Source: Candidatus Atribacteria bacterium (GTDB lineage: Bacteria; Atribacterota; JALVIU01). Taken from it: DNA of 10,600 nt. Below, in pieces: positions 1 to 7,558 of the stretch (its first letter is position 1; each line of letters starts with the position of its first letter). Made by a program: the position numbers and the translations under genes. Where the stretch lies: the NCBI GenBank assembly GCA_027028665.1, contig JALVIU010000235.1, positions 1 through 10,600 on the forward strand, written 5' to 3'. The notes under the pieces were generated by a model. That model was not told the DNA's origin and searched no databases. It saw nothing but the letters and a program-made list of their open reading frames with translations.

Positions 1-579
1 GAGGGGATACTTCCGCCTCAAGAACAAGTAAAGGAAGAAAATTATTATCTGGGGAAGAAGTTAAAGCTTTACCTAGTAGAGGTAAAGAAAACCAGTAAAG
101 GGCCTAAGATAATCCTATCCAGAACGCATCCAGGACTTATTAAAGGTCTATTTGAACTTGAGGTACCTGAAGTCTATGAAGGATTGGTAGATATTAAAGC
201 CATAGCAAGAGAAGCAGGTAAGAGAACAAAAATAGCAGTTTTTTCTCGTGATAAGAACATTGACCCAGTAGGTACATGTATAGGAAATAAAGGAACAAGA
301 ATTAGAAATATATTAGCAGAGATAGGTGAAGAAAAAATCGATATAATAAAATGGGAAAAAGACCCCGCTCTTTTTATCAAAAATGCATTGAGTCCTGCAA
401 AGATCATTTCTATAGATATAAATAAAGAGGAAAAAATGGCAAGGGTAATTGTTCCTGATGATCAACTTTCCCTTGCAATAGGAAAAGAAGGGCAAAATGT
501 TAGACTTGCTGTTAAGCTTACAGGATGGAAGATAGATATAAAGCCTCATAAAGGAAGTATTGAGGAAGATGAAAACTAA
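1..579 (+). CDS. nusA: Transcription termination/antitermination factor NusA, C-terminal part (5' end outside window)
   Basis: NusA binds RNA polymerase and nascent RNA and modulates pausing, termination and antitermination. Reading from base 1 gives 192 residues of the 3' part, open from the window edge to TAA at 577-579. The first ~50 residues end the S1 domain and carry the typical NusA stretch around ILSRTHPGL and FELEVPE. Next comes KH1, with AREAGKRTKIAV and the GxxG loop IGNKGTR, then KH2, with LSLAIGKEGQNVRLA and GWKIDI. The protein stops about ten residues after KH2, so it lacks the C-terminal acidic repeats of the E. coli protein and resembles the shorter Bacillus-type NusA. An internal ATG- or TTG-initiated ORF at 184 is only part of this gene. 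It overlaps the start of ylxR, which suggests translational coupling. Family assignment is very secure; the N-terminal polymerase-binding domain cannot be seen. Confidence 0.96.
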   Translation, partial: EGILPPQEQVKEENYYLGKKLKLYLVEVKKTSKGPKIILSRTHPGLIKGLFELEVPEVYEGLVDIKAIAREAGKRTKIAVFSRDKNIDPVGTCIGNKGTRIRNILAEIGEEKIDIIKWEKDPALFIKNALSPAKIISIDINKEEKMARVIVPDDQLSLAIGKEGQNVRLAVKLTGWKIDIKPHKGSIEEDEN

Positions 580-865
580 GAAAATTCCATTTCGTAATTG
601 TATAATATGTGGCGAAAGGAAGCCAAAGAAAGAAATGGTGCGTATAGTCCGTACACCAAATCAGGAGGTAGAGTTGGATTATACAGGAAAAAAGTCAGGT
701 AGGGGAGCATATATATGTATAAAAAAAGAATGCATAGAAAAGGCAAAAAAGACTGATAAATTAAAGGATGCATTGCGAATAGAAGTCCCCCCTGAAATAT
801 ATATAGAATTAGAAAACTTGTTAACTACAGGAGGTGAAGCTGATGGGGAAAATAAGGGTATATAA
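569..865 (+). CDS. ylxR: YlxR/RnpM family RNA-binding protein (DUF448)
   Basis: A small basic protein of about 98 residues. The family is conserved between nusA and infB, and in Bacillus has been described as a modulator of RNase P (RnpM); applying that role here is inference. Family features are visible: a CxxC pair near the N-terminus (NCIICGERKPK), then MVRIVRTP, a LDYTGKKSGRGAYIC segment with the conserved GRGAY, and a second Cys pair (YIC and KEC). I chose ATG 569, 11 bases after AAGGAAG (551-557). TTG at 560 would add three residues but sits only two bases after that motif. From 569 the gene overlaps the nusA stop by 11 bases. Its 3' end overlaps infB by about 23 bases. The exact start is uncertain by three codons. 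Confidence 0.93.
   Translation: MKTKKIPFRNCIICGERKPKKEMVRIVRTPNQEVELDYTGKKSGRGAYICIKKECIEKAKKTDKLKDALRIEVPPEIYIELENLLTTGGEADGENKGI
829..837 (+). promoter_or_regulatory. Strong Shine-Dalgarno that fixes the infB start
   Basis: AGGAGGTGA lies inside the 3' end of ylxR, five bases before ATG 843. The in-frame GTG at 834 is part of this motif and so is unlikely to be the initiator. This makes 843 the infB start and removes three residues from the longest possible reading. Confidence 0.85.
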
Positions 866-2756
866 ATTGGCAGAAGAACTTAAGGTTCATACAAAGGATT
901 TAGTAGATTACTTAAAAAAAGAAGGAGTAAGTATTAGAAATCATATGAGTACAATAGATGAGGAAACAGCAGATTTAATAAGAGAGATGATAGAGACAGA
1001 AAAAGAAGAAAAAATGGAAGAAGAGATATTAGAACCTATGGAGTTTAATAAATTACCTACTTTAAAGGAACTTGCTTTTAAATTAAAGATGAAGCCTATA
1101 GATCTTGCTATAAAGCTTATAAACAGAGGAGATATAGATAGTTTAAATGGTGAAATTAAATACAACACTCTTGTAGAGATCTTAAAAGAATATAAAAAAA
1201 GGCCAATACTACCAAAGGAATTGGAAAAGAAGGCAGAAGAGAAAAAGGAATTACCCCTTAGACCTCCTGTAGTCACAATTATTGGTCATGTAGACCATGG
1301 AAAAACTACACTTTTAGATGCTATTAGAAATTCAAGAATAGCTCAAAGTGAAGCAGGTGGTATTACTCAACACATAGGAGCCTATGAGGTAAGCCTTGAT
1401 AAAAAAAGAAAAATTGTGTTTATAGATACTCCAGGGCATGAAGCATTTACTACTATGCGAGCAAGGGGAGTAAAAGCTACAGATATTGCAGTATTAGTTG
1501 TAGCTGCAGATGATGGTGTAAAACCACAAACGATTGAAGCTATAAACCATGCACGTGCTGCCAATGTTCCCATTATTGTGGCTATAAATAAGATAGATAA
1601 ACCAGGAGTGCAAATAAATAGAGTAAAAGAAGAACTATCTAAACATGGAATAATACCTGAAGAATGGGGCGGAGAACATACATTTGTAGAGATTTCTGCG
1701 CTTCAAAGAAAAGGAATTGAGGATTTATTAGAAATGATCTCTCTTACTGCAGAGATTTTGGATCTTCGAGCTGATGACAAAAAACCTGGTACAGGAATAG
1801 TTATAGAATCCAGACTGGATAAGACAAAAGGAGCAGGTGCAAAGGTCCTTATAAAAGAAGGTAAAATCAAAACAGGGGATTTCTTTATATCAGGAAGTAC
1901 ATTTGGTAAGGTCCGTACTATAATAGGTGGTAATAATAAACCTATAAAAGAGGCAGGTCCTTCAAATATTGTGGAAATCTATGGTTTTTCTTCGCTTCCT
2001 GAAGCAGGAAGTTATCTTTATGTAATAAGAGATAATAAACTGGCAAAAGAATTAAGTGAATATTTTAAAGAACTTAAAGAGCAAGGGAAGAAAGAGGAAG
2101 AAAAGACTGTATCGTTAGACGACTTACTTGAAAAGATAAAAGGAGGAGAAACAAAGAAACTATCTCTTGTTATAAAAGCAGATGTTCAAGGGTCTCTTGA
2201 GGCTATAGAAAAATCTCTTAGCAAAATTGATATGGAAGGTGCAGAGATAGAAATTTTACATAAGGGCATAGGAGGAATAAGTGAAACAGATGTAATGCTT
2301 GCTTCTGCATCAAAAGGAATTGTAGTAGGATTTAATGTAAGACCTGATAGTAAAGCAGAAAAGGCAGCCCAAAGGGAAAAGGTAGAAATTAGAATTTATA
2401 GAGTAATTTATGAGCTAATAGAGGATATAGAAAGAGCGCTTAAAGGACTACTTGAGCCAGTATTGAGAGAGGTTGTGGTAGGGAAAGCGGAAGTAAGACA
2501 GATCTTTAAAATTCCTAAAGTAGGACAAGTAGCAGGTTGTTTTGTTTTAGACGGAAAAATTAAGAGAGGATCGAAGGCAAGACTCATAAGGGATCAAGTA
2601 GTAATAAAGGATTCATTTATAAATAGTTTAAAGAGGTTTAAAGATGACGTAGGAGAAGTAGCAGCAGGATACGAGTGTGGACTTACTTTAGAGGGTGTAA
2701 AAGATTATAAGGAAGGAGATATAATAGAAGCATATGTTGAAGAAGTTGTGGAATAA
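843..2756 (+). CDS. infB: Translation initiation factor IF-2
   Basis: IF-2 is the GTPase that delivers initiator fMet-tRNA to the 30S subunit and promotes 50S joining. From ATG 843 the protein has 637 residues, short next to B. subtilis (~716) and E. coli (~890) because the N-terminal region is compact. Residues ~1-48 are a good IF2_N subdomain ([13 protein letters not shown]). Residues ~70-117 are a second, more divergent one, followed by a Lys/Glu linker. The G domain has G1 GHVDHGKT at 148-155, G3 DTPGH at 195-199, G4 NKID at 249-252 and G5 SAL at 285-287. Domain II follows from ~310. The IF2-specific domain 3 lies at ~425-520 ([25 protein letters not shown]) and the fMet-tRNA-binding C-domain at ~535-630 ([24 protein letters not shown]). 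All GTPase motifs are intact. The stop overlaps the next ATG as TAATG. Confidence 0.98.
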   Translation: MGKIRVYKLAEELKVHTKDLVDYLKKEGVSIRNHMSTIDEETADLIREMIETEKEEKMEEEILEPMEFNKLPTLKELAFKLKMKPIDLAIKLINRGDIDSLNGEIKYNTLVEILKEYKKRPILPKELEKKAEEKKELPLRPPVVTIIGHVDHGKTTLLDAIRNSRIAQSEAGGITQHIGAYEVSLDKKRKIVFIDTPGHEAFTTMRARGVKATDIAVLVVAADDGVKPQTIEAINHARAANVPIIVAINKIDKPGVQINRVKEELSKHGIIPEEWGGEHTFVEISALQRKGIEDLLEMISLTAEILDLRADDKKPGTGIVIESRLDKTKGAGAKVLIKEGKIKTGDFFISGSTFGKVRTIIGGNNKPIKEAGPSNIVEIYGFSSLPEAGSYLYVIRDNKLAKELSEYFKELKEQGKKEEEKTVSLDDLLEKIKGGETKKLSLVIKADVQGSLEAIEKSLSKIDMEGAEIEILHKGIGGISETDVMLASASKGIVVGFNVRPDSKAEKAAQREKVEIRIYRVIYELIEDIERALKGLLEPVLREVVVGKAEVRQIFKIPKVGQVAGCFVLDGKIKRGSKARLIRDQVVIKDSFINSLKRFKDDVGEVAAGYECGLTLEGVKDYKEGDIIEAYVEEVVE

Positions 2757-3037
2757 TGGTTATTGGAGTATGTAGAGTGGAACTTTCTATTCCCGATAGT
2801 TTTTCTTTAAAGGACAAAAGAAGGGTGCTAAAAAGTATTATTGCACGCATTAGAAATAGATTTAATGTCTCTATTTCAGAGATAGAAGATAATGATATGT
2901 GGCAAAGAGCTATTATAGGTATCTCTTCTATATCCAATGATGCCCATTATACAAATAAGATATTAAATGAAGTAATGAATTATTTAGAAAAAGAAAAAAG
3001 TATTATAATTTTAGATTATTCTATAGAGCTATTTTAA
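2756..3037 (+). CDS. ylxP: DUF503 family protein (YlxP-like)
   Basis: A 93-residue protein of the DUF503 family, regularly found between infB and rbfA in Gram-positive-type clusters. Its function is not established; the location suggests a role tied to translation or ribosome assembly, which is inference. Visible family features are the opening [10 protein letters not shown], the basic SLKDKRRVLKS segment, NRFNVSISE, and MWQRAIIGISSISND. Length is normal for the family. Its ATG shares one base with the infB stop (TAATG) and no strong Shine-Dalgarno precedes it, so translation probably depends on reinitiation by ribosomes finishing infB. Confidence 0.92.
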   Translation: MVIGVCRVELSIPDSFSLKDKRRVLKSIIARIRNRFNVSISEIEDNDMWQRAIIGISSISNDAHYTNKILNEVMNYLEKEKSIIILDYSIELF

Positions 3038-3050
3038 GAAGGTGTAAAAA

Positions 3051-3404
3051 ATGAAAAGATATAACAGAGTTGATCGTGTATCAAAGCTTCTCCGAATGGA
3101 GATCACCAAGATTATTCGAGAAGACGTAAAAGATCCCAGAGTAGAAGGAATAGTTATAACAGAAGTAACAGTTACAAAAGATTTGAGGCAGAGTAAAGTT
3201 TATTTTTCTCTTTATGGCAGTCAGGAAGAGAAAAATAATGCATTAGAAGGCCTAAGGAGTGCAACATTTCTTGTGCAGGAGGAGTTGGGTAAACATCTTA
3301 GAATGAAACATACGCCAAGGCTTACTTTTTACATTGATGATGCTATAGAGAAGGGATTTGAACTTATAGAAAAGATGAAAAAGTTAAAGGAAAATGAAGA
3401 GTAA
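3051..3404 (+). CDS. rbfA: 30S ribosome-binding factor RbfA
   Basis: RbfA binds the immature 30S subunit and helps mature the 16S rRNA 5' end/helix 1 region, notably in the cold. The 117-residue protein has the family's length and layout: N-terminal helix with RVSKLLRMEITKII, then DVKDPRV, VTVTKDL, VYFSLYG, LGKHLRMKHTPRLTF and DDAIEKGFEL. The fold is a single KH-type domain. One oddity: in the interrupted helix where the family usually has A-x-G before FIRREL, this protein reads SATFLVQEEL by eye alignment, so the Gly appears as Phe. AAGGTG lies upstream of ATG 3051. The 3' end overlaps truB by 11 bases. Identification is secure. Confidence 0.96.
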   Translation: MKRYNRVDRVSKLLRMEITKIIREDVKDPRVEGIVITEVTVTKDLRQSKVYFSLYGSQEEKNNALEGLRSATFLVQEELGKHLRMKHTPRLTFYIDDAIEKGFELIEKMKKLKENEE

Positions 3405-4302
3405 TATAAATGGTATATTAAATGTTTATAAGCCCACAGGTATTTCCTCTTTTCAAGTTATAAGTACCTTAAAAAAAGCACTAAAAGTAAAAAAAATGGG
3501 ACATACAGGTACTCTTGATCCTAAGGCAGAAGGGTTGCTTGTAATATGTATAGGAGAAGCTACAAAAATTGCAAATTACATCATGCATGCGAAAAAAAGA
3601 TATAAAGCAGAAATCTTGTTTGGCATTGAAACAGATACACAGGATATGGAGGGAAAGATTTTAAGAGAAAATGAATGTAAAAATTTAAAAGATAAAATAA
3701 GAAGAGCTATTCCTAAGTTCATAGGAGAGATAGAGCAAATTCCGCCTATGTATTCTGCTATTTCCTATAAAGGAAAAAGATTATATGAACTTGCTCGAGA
3801 AGGTAAAACCGTAGAACGAAAACACAGAAAAGTAATCATTTATAAGTTTGAATTTCTAGATTATAGAGAAAAAGATTATCCCATAGGAACCTTTTTTATA
3901 GAATGTTCAAAAGGAACGTATATAAGAAGTCTTGCATATGACTTGGGCAGAGAAATAGGATGCCCAGCTGTGCTTTATTCTTTAACAAGAGAAGGTGTAG
4001 GAGATTTTTCTTTAGATCAAGCATATACTATAGAAGAGATTCGAAAACTTTACAAAGATGATAAATTAGAAGAGATCATTATAGATATAAAAAATGCACT
4101 TCCTCATTTTATACATATAGACATTACCTCAGATGAGGAGCTTAGAATAAGACGCGGACAATTTATTCAATTGAGTAGAAACTTTAAATCTAATAGAGGT
4201 ATGGCGCTTGCTTTGAATAAGGATAGGCCGGTTGCAATAGGAGAGATAAGAGAGAAGGGGAATTTATACTTTTTCTATCCCAAAAGGGTTTTCCATATAT
4301 GA
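3394..4302 (+). CDS. truB: tRNA pseudouridine(55) synthase TruB
   Basis: TruB isomerises U55 to pseudouridine in the T-loop of most tRNAs. The 302 residues begin with the classic NGILNVYKPTGISSF. The catalytic motif GHTGTLDP lies at 36-43, with Asp42 as the expected nucleophile. Further family segments are the KRYKAEILFGIETDTQD region, IPPMYSAISYKGKRLYELAREG, CSKGTYIRSLAYDLG, and the C-terminal PUA-like part (ELRIRRGQFI) ending in FYPKRVFHI. Length matches the Gram-positive type (~300). The gene starts inside the rbfA 3' end, downstream of AAAGG at 3386-3390. It ends in an ATGA overlap with ribF, so rbfA, truB and ribF look translationally coupled. All catalytic elements I can check are present. 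Confidence 0.97.
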   Translation: MKSNINGILNVYKPTGISSFQVISTLKKALKVKKMGHTGTLDPKAEGLLVICIGEATKIANYIMHAKKRYKAEILFGIETDTQDMEGKILRENECKNLKDKIRRAIPKFIGEIEQIPPMYSAISYKGKRLYELAREGKTVERKHRKVIIYKFEFLDYREKDYPIGTFFIECSKGTYIRSLAYDLGREIGCPAVLYSLTREGVGDFSLDQAYTIEEIRKLYKDDKLEEIIIDIKNALPHFIHIDITSDEELRIRRGQFIQLSRNFKSNRGMALALNKDRPVAIGEIREKGNLYFFYPKRVFHI

Positions 4303-5060
4303 GAATAGACTTTATTCCTTATAATAGATTATCAGAGATTTCTAAGATTGTAGGTAATACTAGAATTATAGCAGGTATAGGTGTATTTGATGGAGTTCAC
4401 CTTGGACACAAAAGGCTTATAGCAGAACTTATTACCGATGCAAAAAAAACAGAAAGTGAAAGTGCCATAATAACTTTTCATCCACCTACACGTTTTCTCT
4501 TAGGAAAGAACAAATATTTATTAACAACAAATTTAGAAAAGTTTAGTCTCTTTAAAGATTTAGGAATAAAGAGAGTTATAGTATTTGAATTTAATGAGAG
4601 TTTTTCTAAACTTTCTCCTATGAAGTTTTTGGAGATTATAGGGAAGCTTGAAATTTCTATCTTGTATGTAGGATATGACTTTCGTTTTGGTTATAAGAGA
4701 AGTGGTAATATAAATTTAATGAAAGACATACTCAAAAGTAAGGGTATAGGATTAAAAATAGTGGATATATTAAATTTCCAGGGTAAAAAAATTAGTAGTA
4801 CAAATATTAAAGAATATATATTAGAAGGAAATATAAAAAAGGCTAATATATGTCTTGGATATGATTTTTTTATCACAGGCATTCCTTTTAAAAAGGGAAA
4901 TACTCAAGTTCTTATAACACATGTAAATAAGATAAGACCTAAAGATGGAAGATATAATGTAACTATAGAGGGATTAGGCAGGGATACTGTAAAAATTCAA
5001 AATGGTATTATTTATACGAATTTATTAAATTCAGGGACGATAACTATCACTTTTTCTTGA
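4299..5060 (+). CDS. ribF: RibF-type FAD synthetase with a shortened, PTAN-less riboflavin kinase domain
   Basis: RibF normally has two activities: riboflavin kinase (riboflavin to FMN) and FMN adenylyltransferase (FMN to FAD). The N-terminal adenylyltransferase domain looks complete: GVFDGVHLGH at 28-37 (HxGH nucleotide-binding motif), FHP at 60-62, VGYDFRFG from 124, and SSTNIK at 166-171, matching the usual SSTxIR with Lys for Arg. The protein is only 253 residues, against ~300-320 for the bifunctional family. After FFITG (~194), where the kinase domain should present GxPTAN, I see no such motif. Only a short remnant resembling the later strand remains (RPKDGRYNVTIEG), and the conserved downstream Glu region is missing. 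The ORF ends in a clean TGA. I infer an FMN adenylyltransferase that has lost kinase activity. ATG 4299 overlaps the truB stop; AAAGGG at 4283-4288 is the likely Shine-Dalgarno. Confidence 0.92.
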   Translation: MRIDFIPYNRLSEISKIVGNTRIIAGIGVFDGVHLGHKRLIAELITDAKKTESESAIITFHPPTRFLLGKNKYLLTTNLEKFSLFKDLGIKRVIVFEFNESFSKLSPMKFLEIIGKLEISILYVGYDFRFGYKRSGNINLMKDILKSKGIGLKIVDILNFQGKKISSTNIKEYILEGNIKKANICLGYDFFITGIPFKKGNTQVLITHVNKIRPKDGRYNVTIEGLGRDTVKIQNGIIYTNLLNSGTITITFS

Positions 5061-5081
5061 CTAAAGAAAAGACAATAAAAG

Positions 5082-5131
5082 CACTATTAGTGGTTTACAT
5101 ATAAGAAGTTTTATGATAAACTATATTAGTT
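5082..5131. repeat. Two related small dyads upstream of rpsO
   Basis: CACTATTAGTG at 5082-5092 is a perfect dyad of 5-base arms around one base. AACTATATTAGTT at 5119-5131 is a 5-base-arm dyad around TAT. They share the half-sites ACTA and TAGT. They flank the candidate -35 and overlap the candidate -10, so a repressor site is conceivable. AT-rich DNA produces such dyads by chance, so this is only a suggestion. Confidence 0.3.
5094..5122 (+). promoter_or_regulatory. Candidate sigma70-type promoter for rpsO-pnp
   Basis: TTTACA at 5094-5099 (5 of 6 to TTGACA) is followed after 17 bases by TAAACT at 5117-5122 (4 of 6 to TATAAT). It lies in the only real intergenic gap of the window (5061-5159), a plausible place for an internal promoter. 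The -10 is weak and alternatives overlap it (TATGAT at 5112, TATATT at 5122, neither with a matching -35). I saw no intrinsic terminator in this gap, so read-through from ribF is also likely. Confidence 0.33.
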
Positions 5132-5139
5132 ATTTTAAT

Positions 5140-5149
5140 AAGGAGGTGA
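5140..5149 (+). promoter_or_regulatory. Near-perfect Shine-Dalgarno of rpsO
   Basis: AAGGAGGTGA, a full match to the usual anti-Shine-Dalgarno end of 16S rRNA, ends ten bases before ATG 5160. It is the strongest ribosome-binding site in the window, as expected for an abundant ribosomal protein. Confidence 0.85.
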
Positions 5150-5159
5150 AAAGAGAGAG

Positions 5160-5429
5160 ATGACCCTTTTAAAAGAAGAAAAAGAAAGAATAATACAGGA
5201 GTATAAGATCCATGAAAATGACACAGGTTCTCCTGAAGTTCAAATTGCCATTCTCACCGCCAGAATTAATAATTTAACTGAACATCTAAAGGTTCACAAG
5301 AAAGACTTTCACTCAAGAACGGGTCTTTTAAAGATGGTAGGTCAGAGAAGGGCATTATTAAATTATTTAAAGAGTAAAGATGTCGAGAGATATAAAACTC
5401 TCATTTCTCGTCTCAATTTAAGGAGGTAA
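5160..5429 (+). CDS. rpsO: 30S ribosomal protein S15
   Basis: S15 binds 16S rRNA in the central domain and is a primary assembly protein of the 30S platform. The 89-residue product has the exact family length and signature: [63 protein letters not shown] and the ending SRLNLRR. Start ATG 5160 is set by the strong Shine-Dalgarno at 5140-5149. It is followed by pnp, the standard rpsO-pnp pairing. In E. coli and some other bacteria S15 represses its own mRNA through a leader structure. If the promoter candidate at 5094-5122 is right, the leader here is only about 30 bases, leaving little room for such a structure. That argument is inference. Confidence 0.99.
   Translation: MTLLKEEKERIIQEYKIHENDTGSPEVQIAILTARINNLTEHLKVHKKDFHSRTGLLKMVGQRRALLNYLKSKDVERYKTLISRLNLRR
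5420..5429 (+). promoter_or_regulatory. Shine-Dalgarno of pnp overlapping the rpsO stop
   Basis: AAGGAGGTAA contains both the last rpsO codons with the TAA stop (5427-5429) and the ribosome-binding site for pnp. Spacing from the GGAGG core to ATG 5441 is about 14 bases, longer than usual. Confidence 0.7.
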
Positions 5430-5440
5430 TATAGAGCAAT

Positions 5441-7558
5441 ATGAATGAAGTTACACAGGAAAAAACGGTAATCAATGGAAAAGAATATATTATTGAAACA
5501 GGGAAAGTAGCGAAACAGGCGAATGGAGCAGTACTTGTAAGATATGGGGACACAGTAGTACTTGTAACTGCTGTAGCAGCAGAAGAACCTAAAGAGGATA
5601 TTGACTTTTTTCCATTGACGGTAGAATTTGAAGAGAAGTTTTATGCAGCAGGTAAGATACCAGGAGGTTTTATAAAAAGAGAAGGTAAACCTGGGGAAAA
5701 GGCTATCTTAAGTGCTCGTCTTATAGATAGGCCTATAAGACCTCTTTTCCCAGAAGGATATAGAAATGAGGTACAGATAATAGCCACTGTGCTTTCTGTA
5801 GATCAGGAAAATCCCCCTGATATTTTAGGTATTACAGGAGCCTCAGCTGCTCTTACAATATCTGACATTCCCTTTGAAGGGCCAATTGCAGGTGTAAGGA
5901 TAGGATATAGAGATGGAAAATATCTTGTTAATCCTACATCTGAAGAGTTAGATGATTCGTTGCTGGATATTGTAGTTGCGGGAAGTAAAGATGCTATAAC
6001 TATGGTAGAAGCCGGTGCTAAAGAAGTATCAGAAGAGGTTATTGTAGGGGCATTGGAATTGGCACAGAGAGAGATTGTAAAATTAGTAGAACTTCAGGAA
6101 AGGCTAAGAGAAAAGATTGGGAAAGAAAAGGCAAGTTTTGAACCACCTGATCTTTCTTCTGTGACAAAGAAGATAGAGGAAGAAGCTTTAGAAGATATAC
6201 GTATATCTCTTATTACAAAAGAAAAGAAAGAGAGAGAAAAAAAACTTTCTCTTATAAAGAAGACCCTAAAGGAGAAGCATGAGGAGGATGAGGAGTTTTT
6301 AAAATATCTAAATGATGCTTTTGAAAAGATAATAAAATCAGAAGTGAGAAGACTTATCTCAACTGAAAAGAAGAGAGTTGATGGTAGAGGATTGGAAGAT
6401 ATAAGGCCCATATCTTGTGAGGTGGGAGTTCTGCCGAGAACTCATGGTTCTGCTCTCTTTACAAGAGGACAAACACAGGCTTTAGTGATAACTACACTTG
6501 GTGCTACAGAGGATGAACAGATAGTAGATGATATTACAGAGGAGGAAAATAAAAAATTCATGCTCCATTATAATTTTCCTCCATTCTCTGTAGGAGAGAT
6601 AAGACCTCGTAGAGGACCCGGGAGAAGAGAGATAGGGCACGGGGCCTTGGCAGAGCGTGCCATAAAGGCAGTACTTCCTCCAGAAGAAGAATTTCCCTAT
6701 ACTATAAGAGTCGTATCGGAGATCCTTGAATCAAATGGCTCTTCTTCTATGGCTACAGTCTGCGGTGCTACAATGTCTCTTATGGATGCGGGAGTAGGTA
6801 TTACAAAACCTGTTTCAGGTATCGCCATGGGTCTTATTAAAGAAGCAGGGGAATTTTTTATTCTTACTGATATCTTAGGATTTGAAGATCATTATGGAGA
6901 TATGGATTTCAAAGTGGCAGGCACAAGAGATGGAATTACTGCTCTTCAAATGGACATAAAGATAAGTGGTATATCTTCTGATATAATGAGAAAGGCATTG
7001 AATCAAGCGAAAAAAGCAAGACTATTTATACTCGATAAGATGGCAGAGACCATTGATAAGCCTCGGGAGAGTCTTTCCCCTTATGCTCCTCGTATAGAAG
7101 TTCTTACAATAAGTGCTAATAAAATTGGAGATCTTATAGGTCCTGGAGGGAAGAATATTAAGCGTATTATCGAGGAAACAGGAGTAAAGATAAACATAGA
7201 ACCCGATGGAAAGGTTTATGTATTTTCTACTAATGAAGGAGCTTTTGATAAAGCAAGGGAGATGATTGAAACTCTTACAAGAGAAGCTAAAGTAGGAGAA
7301 AATTATCTTGGCAAGGTAACTCGTATAACTAATTTTGGTGCTTTTGTAGAAATCTTCCCAGGAAAAGAAGGTCTTGTTCATATATCCAATCTCTCAACAC
7401 GGAGAGTGAAAAATGTAAAAGATGTAGTAAATGTAGGAGATAAGATCCTTGTAAAAGTTATAAATATAGACGATACAGGGAGAGTAAACTTATCCAGAAA
7501 AGCGGTCATTCAAGAAGAGGAAGAAAAGGAGAAAGCAGGGAGGAAAGAAAATAGCTAA
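5441..7558 (+). CDS. pnp: Polynucleotide phosphorylase (polyribonucleotide nucleotidyltransferase)
   Basis: PNPase degrades RNA 3'-to-5' by phosphorolysis as a trimer and can add tails in reverse. The 705 residues match the family length (~700-720). Domain order: first RNase PH core (~15-140, with KFYAAGKIPGGF and RLIDRPIRPLFP), all-alpha linker (~145-310, highly charged), second RNase PH core (from RVDGRG at 312-317 to ~530), KH domain (GPGGK at 567-571), S1 domain (~618-690, GKVTRITNFGAFVEI and GLVHISNLS). Catalytic residues are present in EDHYGDMDFK: Asp483, Asp489 and Lys491 correspond by eye to E. coli Asp486, Asp492 and Lys494. A 15-residue charged tail follows S1. The tail codons also hold the ribosome-binding site of uppP, whose start overlaps this gene's end. 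No anomalies in the catalytic core. Confidence 0.99.
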   Translation: MNEVTQEKTVINGKEYIIETGKVAKQANGAVLVRYGDTVVLVTAVAAEEPKEDIDFFPLTVEFEEKFYAAGKIPGGFIKREGKPGEKAILSARLIDRPIRPLFPEGYRNEVQIIATVLSVDQENPPDILGITGASAALTISDIPFEGPIAGVRIGYRDGKYLVNPTSEELDDSLLDIVVAGSKDAITMVEAGAKEVSEEVIVGALELAQREIVKLVELQERLREKIGKEKASFEPPDLSSVTKKIEEEALEDIRISLITKEKKEREKKLSLIKKTLKEKHEEDEEFLKYLNDAFEKIIKSEVRRLISTEKKRVDGRGLEDIRPISCEVGVLPRTHGSALFTRGQTQALVITTLGATEDEQIVDDITEEENKKFMLHYNFPPFSVGEIRPRRGPGRREIGHGALAERAIKAVLPPEEEFPYTIRVVSEILESNGSSSMATVCGATMSLMDAGVGITKPVSGIAMGLIKEAGEFFILTDILGFEDHYGDMDFKVAGTRDGITALQMDIKISGISSDIMRKALNQAKKARLFILDKMAETIDKPRESLSPYAPRIEVLTISANKIGDLIGPGGKNIKRIIEETGVKINIEPDGKVYVFSTNEGAFDKAREMIETLTREAKVGENYLGKVTRITNFGAFVEIFPGKEGLVHISNLSTRRVKNVKDVVNVGDKILVKVINIDDTGRVNLSRKAVIQEEEEKEKAGRKENS
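7537..7543 (+). promoter_or_regulatory. Shine-Dalgarno pointing at the ATA start of uppP
   Basis: AGGGAGG in the last codons of pnp lies seven bases before ATA 7551, an ideal spacing. No ATG, GTG or TTG occurs at a usable distance in the uppP frame, so this site is the main positional evidence for the unusual start. Confidence 0.6.

Noticed and set aside
941-1276. 111-codon open frame on the minus strand
   Set aside because: It mirrors the charged N-terminal region of infB; Ser/Ile/Phe-rich low-complexity product with no family features.
5041-5100. TTGACT at 5057-5062 as a -35 for rpsO
   Set aside because: No acceptable -10 lies 16-18 bases downstream; the nearest AT-rich hexamer (TATTAG) is 22 bases away.
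4861-5159. Frameshift in ribF hiding a full riboflavin kinase domain
   Set aside because: I read the other frames through the end of the gene and the following gap and saw no GxPTAN or later kinase motif; the gap before rpsO is also too short for the missing ~60 residues plus a leader.
5030-5159. Intrinsic terminator after ribF
   Set aside because: The run of Ts at 5050-5056 is not preceded by a GC-rich stem, and the later dyads have weak AT stems with no T tract.
6094-6411. 105-codon open frame on the minus strand
   Set aside because: It is the complement of the Lys/Glu-rich linker of PNPase, giving an artificial Ser/Phe-rich product.
7022-7381. 119-codon open frame on the minus strand
   Set aside because: It lies wholly inside pnp, opposite the KH and S1 coding region, has no recognisable domain or ribosome-binding site, and reads as a Lys/Phe/Ser-rich shadow of the coding strand.
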